Part shown: positions 1 through 5,616 of the stretch, piece after piece
Numbering within the stretch: the first letter of the stretch is position 1
Layout: each line of letters starts with the position of its first letter
Source: an uncultured Lachnospiraceae bacterium
GTDB lineage: Bacteria; Bacillota; Clostridia; Lachnospirales; Lachnospiraceae
Length of the DNA: 8,315 nucleotides
NCBI GenBank assembly: GCA_946611525.1
Contig: CAMODS010000052.1
Location: 1-8,315, forward strand
Reading direction: 5' to 3'
Made by a program: the position numbers and the translations under genes
Notes under the pieces: generated by a model
What the model was told of the DNA's origin: nothing
The model's database searches: none
What the model saw: the letters and a program-made list of their open reading frames with translations, nothing else

Positions 1-239
1 TCCGGAGTGGTCCTCATCACATTTGCAGTCTGGCTGACTCTTTCTTCGATATTATTCCACCAGCTATAGATCTCAGTAGCATATGTAACCGACTCCCTGG
101 CCAGGATATTGTTGGTCAGTGACTGTATATTGTCGGCAGCCAGCTTGATGCTTATCTGGGTAATGATCACAATGATAATAGCAACATAAATGATGATCTT
201 GGTAAGCAGCGTTTTCTTGAGCGATTTCCTCTTCTTCAT
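1..239 (-). CDS. N-terminus of a membrane-anchored sensor, probably a methyl-accepting chemotaxis protein (partial)
   Basis: Only the first 79 codons are in the window; the gene runs off the left edge. The start ATG at 239-237 is preceded by a purine-rich ribosome binding site (GGAAGGGG) three nucleotides upstream. The product begins with a basic stretch (MKKRKSLKKTLLTK), then one hydrophobic segment at about residues 15-29 rich in Ile and Val, then a polar helical region containing YSWWNNIEERVSQ. A positive N-terminus, a single signal-anchor helix and a coiled extracellular start is the usual entry into a Cache-type sensor domain. Chemotaxis receptors, sensor kinases and GGDEF proteins share this layout, and the signalling domain that would decide is missing. 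It lies 33 nt downstream of hypA on the same strand, but a perfect TATAAT in the gap suggests it can be transcribed alone. Membrane protein is near certain; chemoreceptor is a family-level guess. Confidence 0.6.
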   Translation of the reverse strand, partial: MKKRKSLKKTLLTKIIIYVAIIIVIITQISIKLAADNIQSLTNNILARESVTYATEIYSWWNNIEERVSQTANVMRTTP

Positions 240-264
240 GTCCCCTTCCTTTCTATAAGTTTAC

Positions 265-270
265 ATTATA
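265..270 (-). promoter_or_regulatory. Possible -10 box for the sensor gene
   Basis: A perfect TATAAT lies on the minus strand in the 33-nt gap between the hypA stop codon and the sensor start. Transcription would begin about 20 nt before the start codon, leaving room for the ribosome binding site. No convincing -35 box is seen 16-18 nt upstream, where the sequence is CCTTCT-like and inside the 3' end of hypA. The box may be fortuitous in an AT-rich spacer. Confidence 0.3.
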
Positions 271-272
271 AA

Positions 273-695
273 CTAGCCCATTACAGGAGAAGGTGTGTCC
301 TCATCTATTTGATCCGAAAACTCCGTCGGCATCTCATCATCCACCTGTATCTCCTTTATCAAAAACTCGTTGCCCTGATACAGATAGGTGTTGTCGCTAC
401 CGCAATGGGGACAGACCTTTGCGTACTTTATTGTATCATAAGTCTGCTTACAATTCTCGCAAAAAGTTATTGCCTCTATAGGCTCGACTATGAGTTCCGC
501 TCCACGGATGATGTCATCCGTTTTGTCTCCCTTGCGGCTCACCGCCCACTTCCAGCAGTCTTTTAAGTACGAGGGAATAACCCCCGATACCTTGCCTAAC
601 TGGATAGTTACGGTATTGATGTGGGGAGCATTGTTTTCCTTTGCCACCTCCACACAATCCTTTATCACTGAAAAAACTACACTTAACTCGTGCAT
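273..695 (-). CDS. hypA: HypA-type nickel metallochaperone (hydrogenase maturation factor HypA/HybF)
   Basis: HypA binds nickel and hands it, with the GTPase HypB, to nickel enzymes such as [NiFe] hydrogenase in the cytoplasm. The 140-aa product starts MHELSVVF, giving the nickel-binding His2 of the family. It carries a zinc site of two CxxC pairs (C79/C82 and C95/C98). The start is the ATG at 695: AAGGAG lies five nucleotides before it, whereas the in-frame GTG at 701 overlaps that ribosome binding site. Family members are usually about 113-118 aa and end soon after the FLIKEIQV-like strand; this one has about 22 extra, acidic residues (DDEMPTEFSDQIDEDTPS). It is the last gene of the Hyp cluster, separated from the oxidoreductase gene by an intrinsic terminator, so its expression probably depends on read-through or on a promoter not recognised here. 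Confidence 0.93.
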   Translation of the reverse strand: MHELSVVFSVIKDCVEVAKENNAPHINTVTIQLGKVSGVIPSYLKDCWKWAVSRKGDKTDDIIRGAELIVEPIEAITFCENCKQTYDTIKYAKVCPHCGSDNTYLYQGNEFLIKEIQVDDEMPTEFSDQIDEDTPSPVMG

Positions 696-700
696 GATCA

Positions 701-706
701 CTCCTT
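701..706 (-). promoter_or_regulatory. hypA ribosome binding site abutting a terminator U-tract
   Basis: AAGGAG on the minus strand is five nucleotides from the hypA ATG. It directly follows the seven-T run of the upstream terminator hairpin with no spacer. It decides the hypA start, because the alternative GTG at 701-699 would use the last G of this site. Confidence 0.8.
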
Positions 707-739
707 AAAAAAACCGGCAGAGACAAAAGACTCTGCCGG
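707..739 (-). terminator. Intrinsic terminator after the oxidoreductase gene
   Basis: A perfect 9-bp stem (arms 731-739 and 714-722, CCGGCAGAG/CTCTGCCGG) with an 8-nt loop is followed on the minus strand by seven T at 713-707. It lies 23 nt past the oxidoreductase stop codon and immediately before the hypA ribosome binding site. On the plus strand the hairpin is followed by AAAATATC, so it acts in the minus direction only. Confidence 0.9.
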
Positions 740-762
740 AAAATATCTTAAAAACTATCGGC

Positions 763-3570
763 TTACCAGTCCTTGCCCTTCTGTCCAAAGGTCAGCTTGA
801 TGTTTTGCTTCATACCATTAGGAAGAACATATTTAAGCTTGTCCTCGCTCTTTCTCATGGTTGAGCACTCAGGATGATCCCTGTGAAGGTGGATGGCGTC
901 GAACTCGCAACGGGTGGTGCAGAGTCCGCAGCCTACGCAGCGGTTCCTGTCCACAACTGTGGCTCCGCAGGAGAGGCAGCGTGCGGTCTCTGTCTTGACC
1001 TGCTCCTCTGTAAATACTGCCTTACCGTCCCTGAAGCTCTTCTTGTCCACGTTAGCCTTTCTTCCGGGCACCTGACGGGATGAAGTGTCGTACTCAGGAA
1101 GCTTGATGTCATCCTTGTTCATCTCAACATAGTGATGAGGAAGACGTCCGATGGTAAGTGAGCTGTGAGGCTGTACGAAGCGGTGAATGGAAACTGCCGC
1201 CTCCTTACCTGCTGCTATGGCATCGATAACGAACTTAGGTCCTGTATAAACGTCGCCGCCCACAAAGATATCAGGCTCAGCTGTCTGATAGGTAACAGGA
1301 TCAGCTACAGCACCGTTGCCGCGTCCCAACTCAACCTTGGAACCTGCCAAAAGGTCGCCCCATACGATGGACTGTCCTACAGCAAGCACTACATGCTTAC
1401 ACTCAATGGTCATAGTGTCATTTTCATCATACTGAGGATTGAATCTGCCGTCAGCGTCCTTGACCTGTGTGCACTTCTTAAAGGTGATGCTGGATACATT
1501 GCCGCTTGCATCGAGTCCGATCTCCTTGGGACCCCATCCGCCATGGAAGGTGATGCCGTCCTCTTCGGCCTCCTCGATCTCCTCATCAGAGGCAGGCATG
1601 ATATCCCTGGTCTCAAGTGAAACCTGTGTAACTACGGGAGAGCCCACACGAACCGCATCACGTGAGCAGTCGATGGCAACATTACCACCACCAACTACAA
1701 CGGTGTCGCCCAAAACATCATATTTTTCATTTGCGTTGACCTCACGAAGGAAGTCAACAGCAGTAGTAACCTGAGGAGCATCCTCGCCGGGCACGCCAAC
1801 CTTGCGTCCGCCCTGGCATCCGATGGCAATGTAAAATGCTTTGTAGCCCTGCTTGCGGAGCTCGTCAAGAGTAATGTCCTTACCAACCTCTACGCCGCAC
1901 TTGATCTCCACGCCCATTTCCTTGATGATGTCGATCTCTGCAGCGATAACGTCCTTTTCAAGCTTGTAGGAAGGAATACCGTATACCAGCATACCTCCGG
2001 GACGGTCGTTCTTCTCGAAGATAGTGGGAGCATATCCCTTCTCTGCAAGATAGAAGGCACATGACAGACCTGCGGGGCCTGCACCGATGATGGCAACTTT
2101 CTCATCGAAGCCACCCTGTACCTTGGGAATAACCTTCTTGGGGATGTATCTGGTGGAAGCATCCAAGTCACGCATCGCAAGGAACTTTTTAACCTCGTCG
2201 ATAGCGACGGCCTGATCCACTGTACCACGTGTACAAGCATCCTCACAGCGACGGTTACAGATGTGACCGCAGACTGCAGGGAGAGGATTGTTTTTCTTGA
2301 TAAGAGCCAGTGCCTCTGTGTACTTGCCCTGTGCTGCCAGCTTCAGATAACCCTGGATAGCGATATGTGCAGGGCAGGCTGTCTTACAGGGGGCAGTACC
2401 TGACTCATGGGACTCGATACGGTTTGTATCGCGGTAATCCCAGTTGTACTCGTCTGAGCTCCACTTCTTCTGAGTGGGAAGTACCTGCTTGGGATAGGTA
2501 ACCTCGGAGCCATCCTTTTTGCAAAGCTTCTGGCCGATCTTTAAAGCACCTGCGGGGCAGACCTCTACGCAGCGTGCACATGCCACGCACTTTTCCTTTT
2601 CTACATGAGCCACATATGCGGAGCGGGACATGTTGGGTGTATTGAAAAGCTGCGATGTACGAAGTGCATAGCAGACATTTACATTACAGTTGCAGATAGC
2701 GAAGATCTTTTCCTCGCCGTCAATGTTGGTGATCTGGTGAACAAAGCCGTTCTCCTCACCCTTTTTGAAGATCTCGTATGCCTCTTCCTTTGAAATGTAG
2801 CGGCCACCCTTGCCGGTCTCTACAACATAGTCAGCCATGTCGCCGACAGCGATACACCAGTCATGGTAATCGTCTGCGCAGCCCTCGTCGTAAGTGATGC
2901 GGCTGCGACGGCATGAGCAGGGTGAAGCTGCGTACTTGCCCTCGTACTTGTCCATCCAGTGAGAGATATGCTCTATATCGATGGAGTCATTGTTCATGTC
3001 AACTTCCTTTTCTACAGGGATGACATGCATACCGATACCTGCTCCTCCGGGAGGAACCATATGTGTCAGACCATCAAGAGGAAGACGGGTCATGTGTTCA
3101 AAGAACATACCCAGCTCAGGATGCTTGTCTATCATCTCAAGGTTCATATTGGAGAACTCACCCGATCCGGGAACGTACATAGGAAGCACCCAGCGCTTTT
3201 CGTGATTGGGGTTCTGTCCGTCCAGATTCTCGAAGTTCCACTCAATGATACCTGTATAAGAAAGTCTCTCCAGCCTCTTTTTAAGCTCATCATCTGACAT
3301 ACCCGAAGATGCCTTGAGCTGTGCAAAAGTCTTGGGCTGGCGGATCGCCTTGAAGTTATCAATGATCCACTTTGCCACTTCCTCATCATCATCAACCAGT
3401 ACGCGGACTGCCCAATACTCCGGATCATCCGCTGTAACCTTCTGTAAACCGAGCTTTATTTTTGCGCGGTCAGTAATAAGCTTTCCTAAGTCTGCGATGC
3501 CCTGCTTAAACGGACCGCTGACATCTACATAATCCGGTCTTAGCGGATAATTAGGATTTGTTCCTGCCAT
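763..3570 (-). CDS. Multidomain Fe-S/FAD NAD(P)-dependent oxidoreductase (ferredoxin domains fused to a GltD-like subunit)
   Basis: This 935-aa cytoplasmic flavoprotein has several redox modules in order. Residues 1-210 are a cofactor-free N-terminal part, with a possible winged-helix stretch around 75-112. A Cys-rich region follows (C218, C220, C231, C239, C293, C295, C300), then a ferredoxin-type cluster motif at C328/C331/C334/C338. Residues 390-800 match the small subunit of glutamate synthase (GltD): N-terminal cluster cysteines C395, C399, C434, C438, C442, C446, the FAD motif GAGPAG at 496-501, the NAD(P) motif GGGNVA at 627-632 and the closing GGD of the FAD fold at 771-773. The C-terminus carries C865/C868 and a further cluster motif at C878/C881/C884/C888. 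Such proteins pass electrons between NAD(P)H and ferredoxin-like partners; no GltB large subunit is nearby, so glutamate synthesis is unlikely. The start at 3570 (MAGTN) has GGAGG eight nucleotides upstream; the longer in-frame starts to 3597 lie in a tetranucleotide repeat. The gene has its own promoter and terminator. The exact substrate and partner are unknown. Confidence 0.9.
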   Translation of the reverse strand: MAGTNPNYPLRPDYVDVSGPFKQGIADLGKLITDRAKIKLGLQKVTADDPEYWAVRVLVDDDEEVAKWIIDNFKAIRQPKTFAQLKASSGMSDDELKKRLERLSYTGIIEWNFENLDGQNPNHEKRWVLPMYVPGSGEFSNMNLEMIDKHPELGMFFEHMTRLPLDGLTHMVPPGGAGIGMHVIPVEKEVDMNNDSIDIEHISHWMDKYEGKYAASPCSCRRSRITYDEGCADDYHDWCIAVGDMADYVVETGKGGRYISKEEAYEIFKKGEENGFVHQITNIDGEEKIFAICNCNVNVCYALRTSQLFNTPNMSRSAYVAHVEKEKCVACARCVEVCPAGALKIGQKLCKKDGSEVTYPKQVLPTQKKWSSDEYNWDYRDTNRIESHESGTAPCKTACPAHIAIQGYLKLAAQGKYTEALALIKKNNPLPAVCGHICNRRCEDACTRGTVDQAVAIDEVKKFLAMRDLDASTRYIPKKVIPKVQGGFDEKVAIIGAGPAGLSCAFYLAEKGYAPTIFEKNDRPGGMLVYGIPSYKLEKDVIAAEIDIIKEMGVEIKCGVEVGKDITLDELRKQGYKAFYIAIGCQGGRKVGVPGEDAPQVTTAVDFLREVNANEKYDVLGDTVVVGGGNVAIDCSRDAVRVGSPVVTQVSLETRDIMPASDEEIEEAEEDGITFHGGWGPKEIGLDASGNVSSITFKKCTQVKDADGRFNPQYDENDTMTIECKHVVLAVGQSIVWGDLLAGSKVELGRGNGAVADPVTYQTAEPDIFVGGDVYTGPKFVIDAIAAGKEAAVSIHRFVQPHSSLTIGRLPHHYVEMNKDDIKLPEYDTSSRQVPGRKANVDKKSFRDGKAVFTEEQVKTETARCLSCGATVVDRNRCVGCGLCTTRCEFDAIHLHRDHPECSTMRKSEDKLKYVLPNGMKQNIKLTFGQKGKDW

Positions 3571-3582
3571 GTTTTCTTCCTC

Positions 3583-3597
3583 CATACATACATACAT
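3583..3597 (-). repeat. Tetranucleotide repeat in the oxidoreductase leader
   Basis: Three full CATA units plus CAT (plus strand), read as ATGTATGTATGTATG in the mRNA, run directly into the GGAGG ribosome binding site. The repeat contains two ATG codons in frame with the gene, so it creates an alternative N-terminus MYVCMEEEN that lacks its own ribosome binding site. Copy-number change would move these upstream starts in and out of frame. Confidence 0.6.
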
Positions 3598-3607
3598 TTA
3601 TACATTG

Positions 3608-3627
3608 GCCCTCCCCGGGGGAAGGGC
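3608..3627 (-). other. GC-rich stem-loop at the predicted 5' end of the oxidoreductase mRNA
   Basis: An imperfect inverted repeat (GCCCTTCC/GGGGAGGGC type, eight pairs including one G-T) with a 4-nt loop. It begins only a few nucleotides after the transcription start predicted from the promoter at 3637-3665. No T-run follows on either strand, so it is not an intrinsic terminator. It could protect the mRNA 5' end or be a copy of a dispersed intergenic hairpin. Confidence 0.55.
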
Positions 3628-3636
3628 ACCACTTTC

Positions 3637-3665
3637 ATTTTAAAGGCAAAACGCCTTTTAGTCAA
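3637..3665 (-). promoter_or_regulatory. Promoter of the oxidoreductase gene with an inverted repeat in the spacer
   Basis: On the minus strand TTGACT (3665-3660) and TAAAAT (3642-3637) are separated by exactly 17 nt; each box matches the housekeeping sigma consensus in five of six positions. Transcription should start near 3630, giving a leader of about 60 nt. The spacer is almost filled by the inverted repeat AAAGGC-5 nt-GCCTTT (3642-3658), which touches the -10 box and would suit a repressor operator. The same repeat could instead be a weak terminator for the upstream operon, but no T-run follows its stem. Confidence 0.7.
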
Positions 3666-3675
3666 CCAAAATACG

Positions 3676-4002
3676 TCATCCCTTCAGATCTCTGGACTGA
3701 CGATCCATATCCTCCACCACAATATCATAGATCTCACCATGGGTGCGGCAGTAGCTTAAAACATCCCAGGGCTCGTTGGTGTGATAATGAAGCTTTACAG
3801 TGGCCTTTTCGCCATACTCGTCCTCACCGCTGTCTCCGGCGATCACCATGGAATCGCCCTTTACATTTGAGAGAAGATACTCACGGATCTCATCTGTCAG
3901 ATCATCTGCCACATCATCGGCATCATCCCCATCCTCTACATAAAAGTCCAAAAGAAGCTGTGTGTCATAACGAAACTCTATTGACTGTTCGGGCATGCTC
4001 AT
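3676..4002 (-). CDS. Stand-alone small protein resembling the C-terminal domain of FakA/YloV (DAK-family)
   Basis: This 108-aa protein has no kinase domain. Its motifs recall the C-terminal part of the fatty-acid kinase subunit FakA (YloV, DAK1_2-type region): an opening strand EFRYDTQLLLDF, then REYLLSNVKGDSMVIAGDS (GDS at 49-51), KLHYHTNEPWDVLSYC (about 70-85) and HGEIYDIVVEDMDRQ (88-102). In FakA the related stretches read approximately GDSLVVV..., VKVHVHT(N/E)xP and GELxxIKIENMxxQ. FakA phosphorylates acyl chains bound to FakB/DegV proteins, and this region lies outside its ATP-binding DAK domain. An acidic run (EDGDDADDVADDLTDE, 23-38) sits where family members have only a linker. The start ATG directly follows the TAA of hypB2 (TAAATG), with AAGGAGGT seven nucleotides upstream, so the two are translationally coupled. 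The family assignment is from memory of the motifs; the role in a nickel operon is unknown. Confidence 0.72.
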   Translation of the reverse strand: MSMPEQSIEFRYDTQLLLDFYVEDGDDADDVADDLTDEIREYLLSNVKGDSMVIAGDSGEDEYGEKATVKLHYHTNEPWDVLSYCRTHGEIYDIVVEDMDRQSRDLKG

Positions 4003-4653
4003 TTAAAATACCTCCTTTTTTAAATACTCTTCCCACTCCTTCATACCGTCTCCGGTTTTTGCGGAAACAGGGAAGATAAAAATATCAGGGTTTAGTTTCT
4101 TAACATGCGAGATGCATGTGTCCAGATCGAAGGTGAAAAAGTCCTTCGTATCCATCTTTGTGATGATCAAAGCATCACACATTGAAAACATAAGTGGATA
4201 CTTCAGGGGCTTGTCGTCCCCCTCAGGCACCGAAAGGATCATCACGTTTTTATGGGCTCCGGTGTCAAACTCTGCGGGGCAGATAAGGTTCCCCACGTTT
4301 TCCAAAAAGGCTATCTTTGTACCCGACAGGTCCATTCCGAAAAGCCCCTCCCGGGTCATACCGGCATCCATATGGCACATTCCGTCTGTATGAACCTGGA
4401 TGCTCTTTGCTCCAAGAGCCTCTATCTTTACCGCATCCACGTCGGACTCGATATCAGCCTCAAGAACTGCTATGGGCAGCTCGTCGTTTATGTCTGAAAT
4501 GGTACGGGATAAAAGGGTGGTCTTGCCTGAGCCCGGCGAGCTCATGAGATTTATGAGCAAAACTCCCCTTTCCTTCAGTTCATTACGCAGCGCCTCGGCA
4601 TCCCTGTCGTTGGACTCCGTCACGCTTTTATGCAGTTCTATTACTCTCGCCAT
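4003..4653 (-). CDS. hypB: HypB-type nickel-insertion GTPase, second tandem copy
   Basis: HypB hydrolyses GTP to drive nickel transfer from HypA/HypB into apo-enzymes. The 216-aa product has the P-loop SSPGSGKTT (38-46), the metal-site Cys-His pair C93-H94 (MCHMDAGM), the ENVGNLICPAEFD block with C125, and SVPEGDDKPLKYP (141-153), all typical of the family. It lacks both the N-terminal CxxCGC nickel motif of E. coli HypB and a His-rich stretch. The G4 guanine-recognition motif reads TKMD (165-168) instead of NKxD. The start at 4653 (MARVIEL) follows AAGGAGG with a 10-nt spacer, inside the last codons of the preceding hypB (13-nt overlap). The gene ends with a TAA abutting the ATG of the FakA-C-like gene. 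It is clearly paralogous to the upstream copy. Confidence 0.93.
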   Translation of the reverse strand: MARVIELHKSVTESNDRDAEALRNELKERGVLLINLMSSPGSGKTTLLSRTISDINDELPIAVLEADIESDVDAVKIEALGAKSIQVHTDGMCHMDAGMTREGLFGMDLSGTKIAFLENVGNLICPAEFDTGAHKNVMILSVPEGDDKPLKYPLMFSMCDALIITKMDTKDFFTFDLDTCISHVKKLNPDIFIFPVSAKTGDGMKEWEEYLKKEVF

Positions 4654-5309
4654 TTTTTTATTTCCTCCTTGAGCCAGTCGATCCATTCGTCGTAGCCGTC
4701 TCCCTTCAGAGATGACACGGGAAAAACCGGCATATCAGGGTTTAGGTCTCCCACGTAACCCTTTAATTTTTCCATATCAAAATCAAACACCTCTGCAGCA
4801 TCGATCTTATTTATCAAAAGGCAGTCGCTGACGGAAAACATCAGGGGATACTTCAGTGGTTTGTCATGTCCTTCCGGAACGGAAAGTATCATAACCTTCT
4901 TGGCTGCACCCACATCAAACTCTGCAGGACATACCAGGTTTCCCACATTTTCCAAAAACACCACATCCAGATCATCATAGCCCAAAGCCTCCAGTCCACG
5001 CATGGTCATATCCGCATCCATGTGGCAGGAACCGCCGGTATGGAGCTGGATCACCTTTGCGCCGGTCTGCTCTATGGTCTCGGCATCAACCACGGAGTCA
5101 ACATCAGCCTCCATAACACCGATCCGGTACTCATCCTTTAATGCATTTATGGTACGCACCAAGGTTGTTGTCTTTCCCGCACCGGGGGAAGCCATGAGGT
5201 TTACCAGAAAAACCCCCTTTGATCCCAGATCGGATCTTACCTTTTGGGCCACCGCATCATTGTCGGCGATGACTCTTTCCTTTACTTCCTTAACTGCTAT
5301 TGCACTCAT
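4641..5309 (-). CDS. hypB: HypB-type nickel-insertion GTPase, first tandem copy
   Basis: This is the first gene of the operon and encodes a 222-aa SIMIBI-class GTPase for nickel delivery. It shows the P-loop ASPGAGKTT (40-48), C95-H96 in GSCHMDADM, ENVGNLVCPAEFD with C127, SVPEGHDKPLKYP (143-155) and a canonical G4 motif NKID (167-170). As in the next gene, no N-terminal CxxCGC motif or His-rich region is present. The start at 5309 (MSAIAVKEV) has GAGG six nucleotides upstream. A longer reading to 5402 only adds translated repeat sequence (CHSERSEESF) and is not believed. It overlaps the second hypB by 13 nt in another frame, which implies coupled translation. The leader carries a cluster of dispersed repeats. 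Confidence 0.93.
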   Translation of the reverse strand: MSAIAVKEVKERVIADNDAVAQKVRSDLGSKGVFLVNLMASPGAGKTTTLVRTINALKDEYRIGVMEADVDSVVDAETIEQTGAKVIQLHTGGSCHMDADMTMRGLEALGYDDLDVVFLENVGNLVCPAEFDVGAAKKVMILSVPEGHDKPLKYPLMFSVSDCLLINKIDAAEVFDFDMEKLKGYVGDLNPDMPVFPVSSLKGDGYDEWIDWLKEEIKKWRE

Positions 5310-5330
5310 TTCATTCCTCTTTTCATTTAT

Positions 5331-5360
5331 AAAAGATTCTTCGCTACGCTCAGAATGACA
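5331..5360 (-). repeat. Dispersed palindromic repeat, copy A (minus orientation)
   Basis: On the minus strand the sequence runs TGTCATTCTGAG, a short GC stem, then CGAAGAATCTTTT. ATTCT and AGAAT pair around an inner GC hairpin, with GA/GA mismatches between the two stems. When translated in frame with hypB it gives CHSERSEESF, a well-known sign of this widespread bacterial repeat. It lies 21 nt upstream of the hypB start codon. Confidence 0.75.
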
Positions 5361-5388
5361 TGTCGCGGGCTTCATCCGAAGGGCCCTG

Positions 5389-5421
5389 CCACTCCCTGTC
5401 ATCCTGAGGGCTTCGCCCGAA
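5389..5421 (+). repeat. Dispersed palindromic repeat, copy B (truncated)
   Basis: It reads CTGTCATCCTGAGGGCTTCG and onward to GCCCGAA, then loses the outer AGGATCTT arm. The stretch 5393-5421 is an exact 29-nt direct repeat of 5430-5458; including five more bases it is 33 nt with one mismatch, at a 37-nt period. A further degenerate version (GGGCTTCATCCGAAGG) lies just before it at about 5367-5382. Confidence 0.75.
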
Positions 5422-5425
5422 ATGC

Positions 5426-5466
5426 CCGCTCCCTGTCATCCTGAGGGCTTCGCCCGAAGGATCTTC
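5426..5466 (+). repeat. Dispersed palindromic repeat, copy C (complete)
   Basis: This is the most complete copy. ATCCT (5438-5442) pairs with AGGAT (5458-5462) around the inner hairpin GGGC-TTC-GCCC (5445-5455), with tandem GA/GA mismatches between the stems. It has the opposite orientation to copy A, so A and C form a long imperfect inverted repeat of about 30 nt spanning the hypB leader. Confidence 0.75.
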
Positions 5467-5616
5467 ATTCAACGGAAAGTATTATACATAAAAACCACAT
5501 GATGCACCACAACCAAATAAGCCAATTTGTATCTTTTTAAAATAATTCAAAAAATTCTGATATAAAGCTAAATTATCTGACAATTCTTCCGATAATATAA
5601 ATAGAAAGGAAACTTG
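5467..5616. other. AT-rich divergent intergenic segment
   Basis: Together with the repeats it makes up the 307-nt gap between hypB and the plus-strand small ORF. It must hold the start signals for both. A perfect TATAAT points left at 5486-5481. Towards the right only weak boxes are seen (TTCAAA at 5546-5551 and TAAATT at 5569-5574, 17 nt apart), and I do not call them a promoter. No RNA gene or further ORF is supported here. Confidence 0.5.
5481..5486 (-). promoter_or_regulatory. Likely -10 box of the hypB operon
   Basis: A perfect TATAAT on the minus strand is the only strong -10 element upstream of hypB. The -35 region is poor: TGGTGC at 17 nt, or TTGTGG at 20 nt. Transcription from near 5474 would give a leader of about 165 nt containing all copies of the palindromic repeat, so leader folding may matter for expression. 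Confidence 0.45.

Noticed and set aside
1165..1620. 151-codon plus-strand ORF inside the oxidoreductase gene
   Set aside because: It is an antisense shadow of a long gene with clear FAD/NAD and Fe-S motifs; no family resemblance is seen in its translation.
3558..4079. 173-codon plus-strand ORF across the oxidoreductase leader and the FakA-C-like gene
   Set aside because: It covers a promoter, a hairpin and a coupled gene on the other strand; the His/Pro/Arg-rich composition is typical of an antisense frame.
5310..5402. N-terminal extension of the first HypB (31 residues containing CHSERSEESF)
   Set aside because: It is translation of the dispersed repeat; the ATG at 5309 has its own ribosome binding site and fits the family's usual length.
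5331..5466. CRISPR array
   Set aside because: The repeats are few, differ in orientation and length, carry internal palindromes and have spacers of only a few bases; no cas gene is nearby.
5596..5601. TATAAA as -10 box for the small plus-strand ORF
   Set aside because: Transcription would start inside the ribosome binding site, and no -35 box lies at proper distance.
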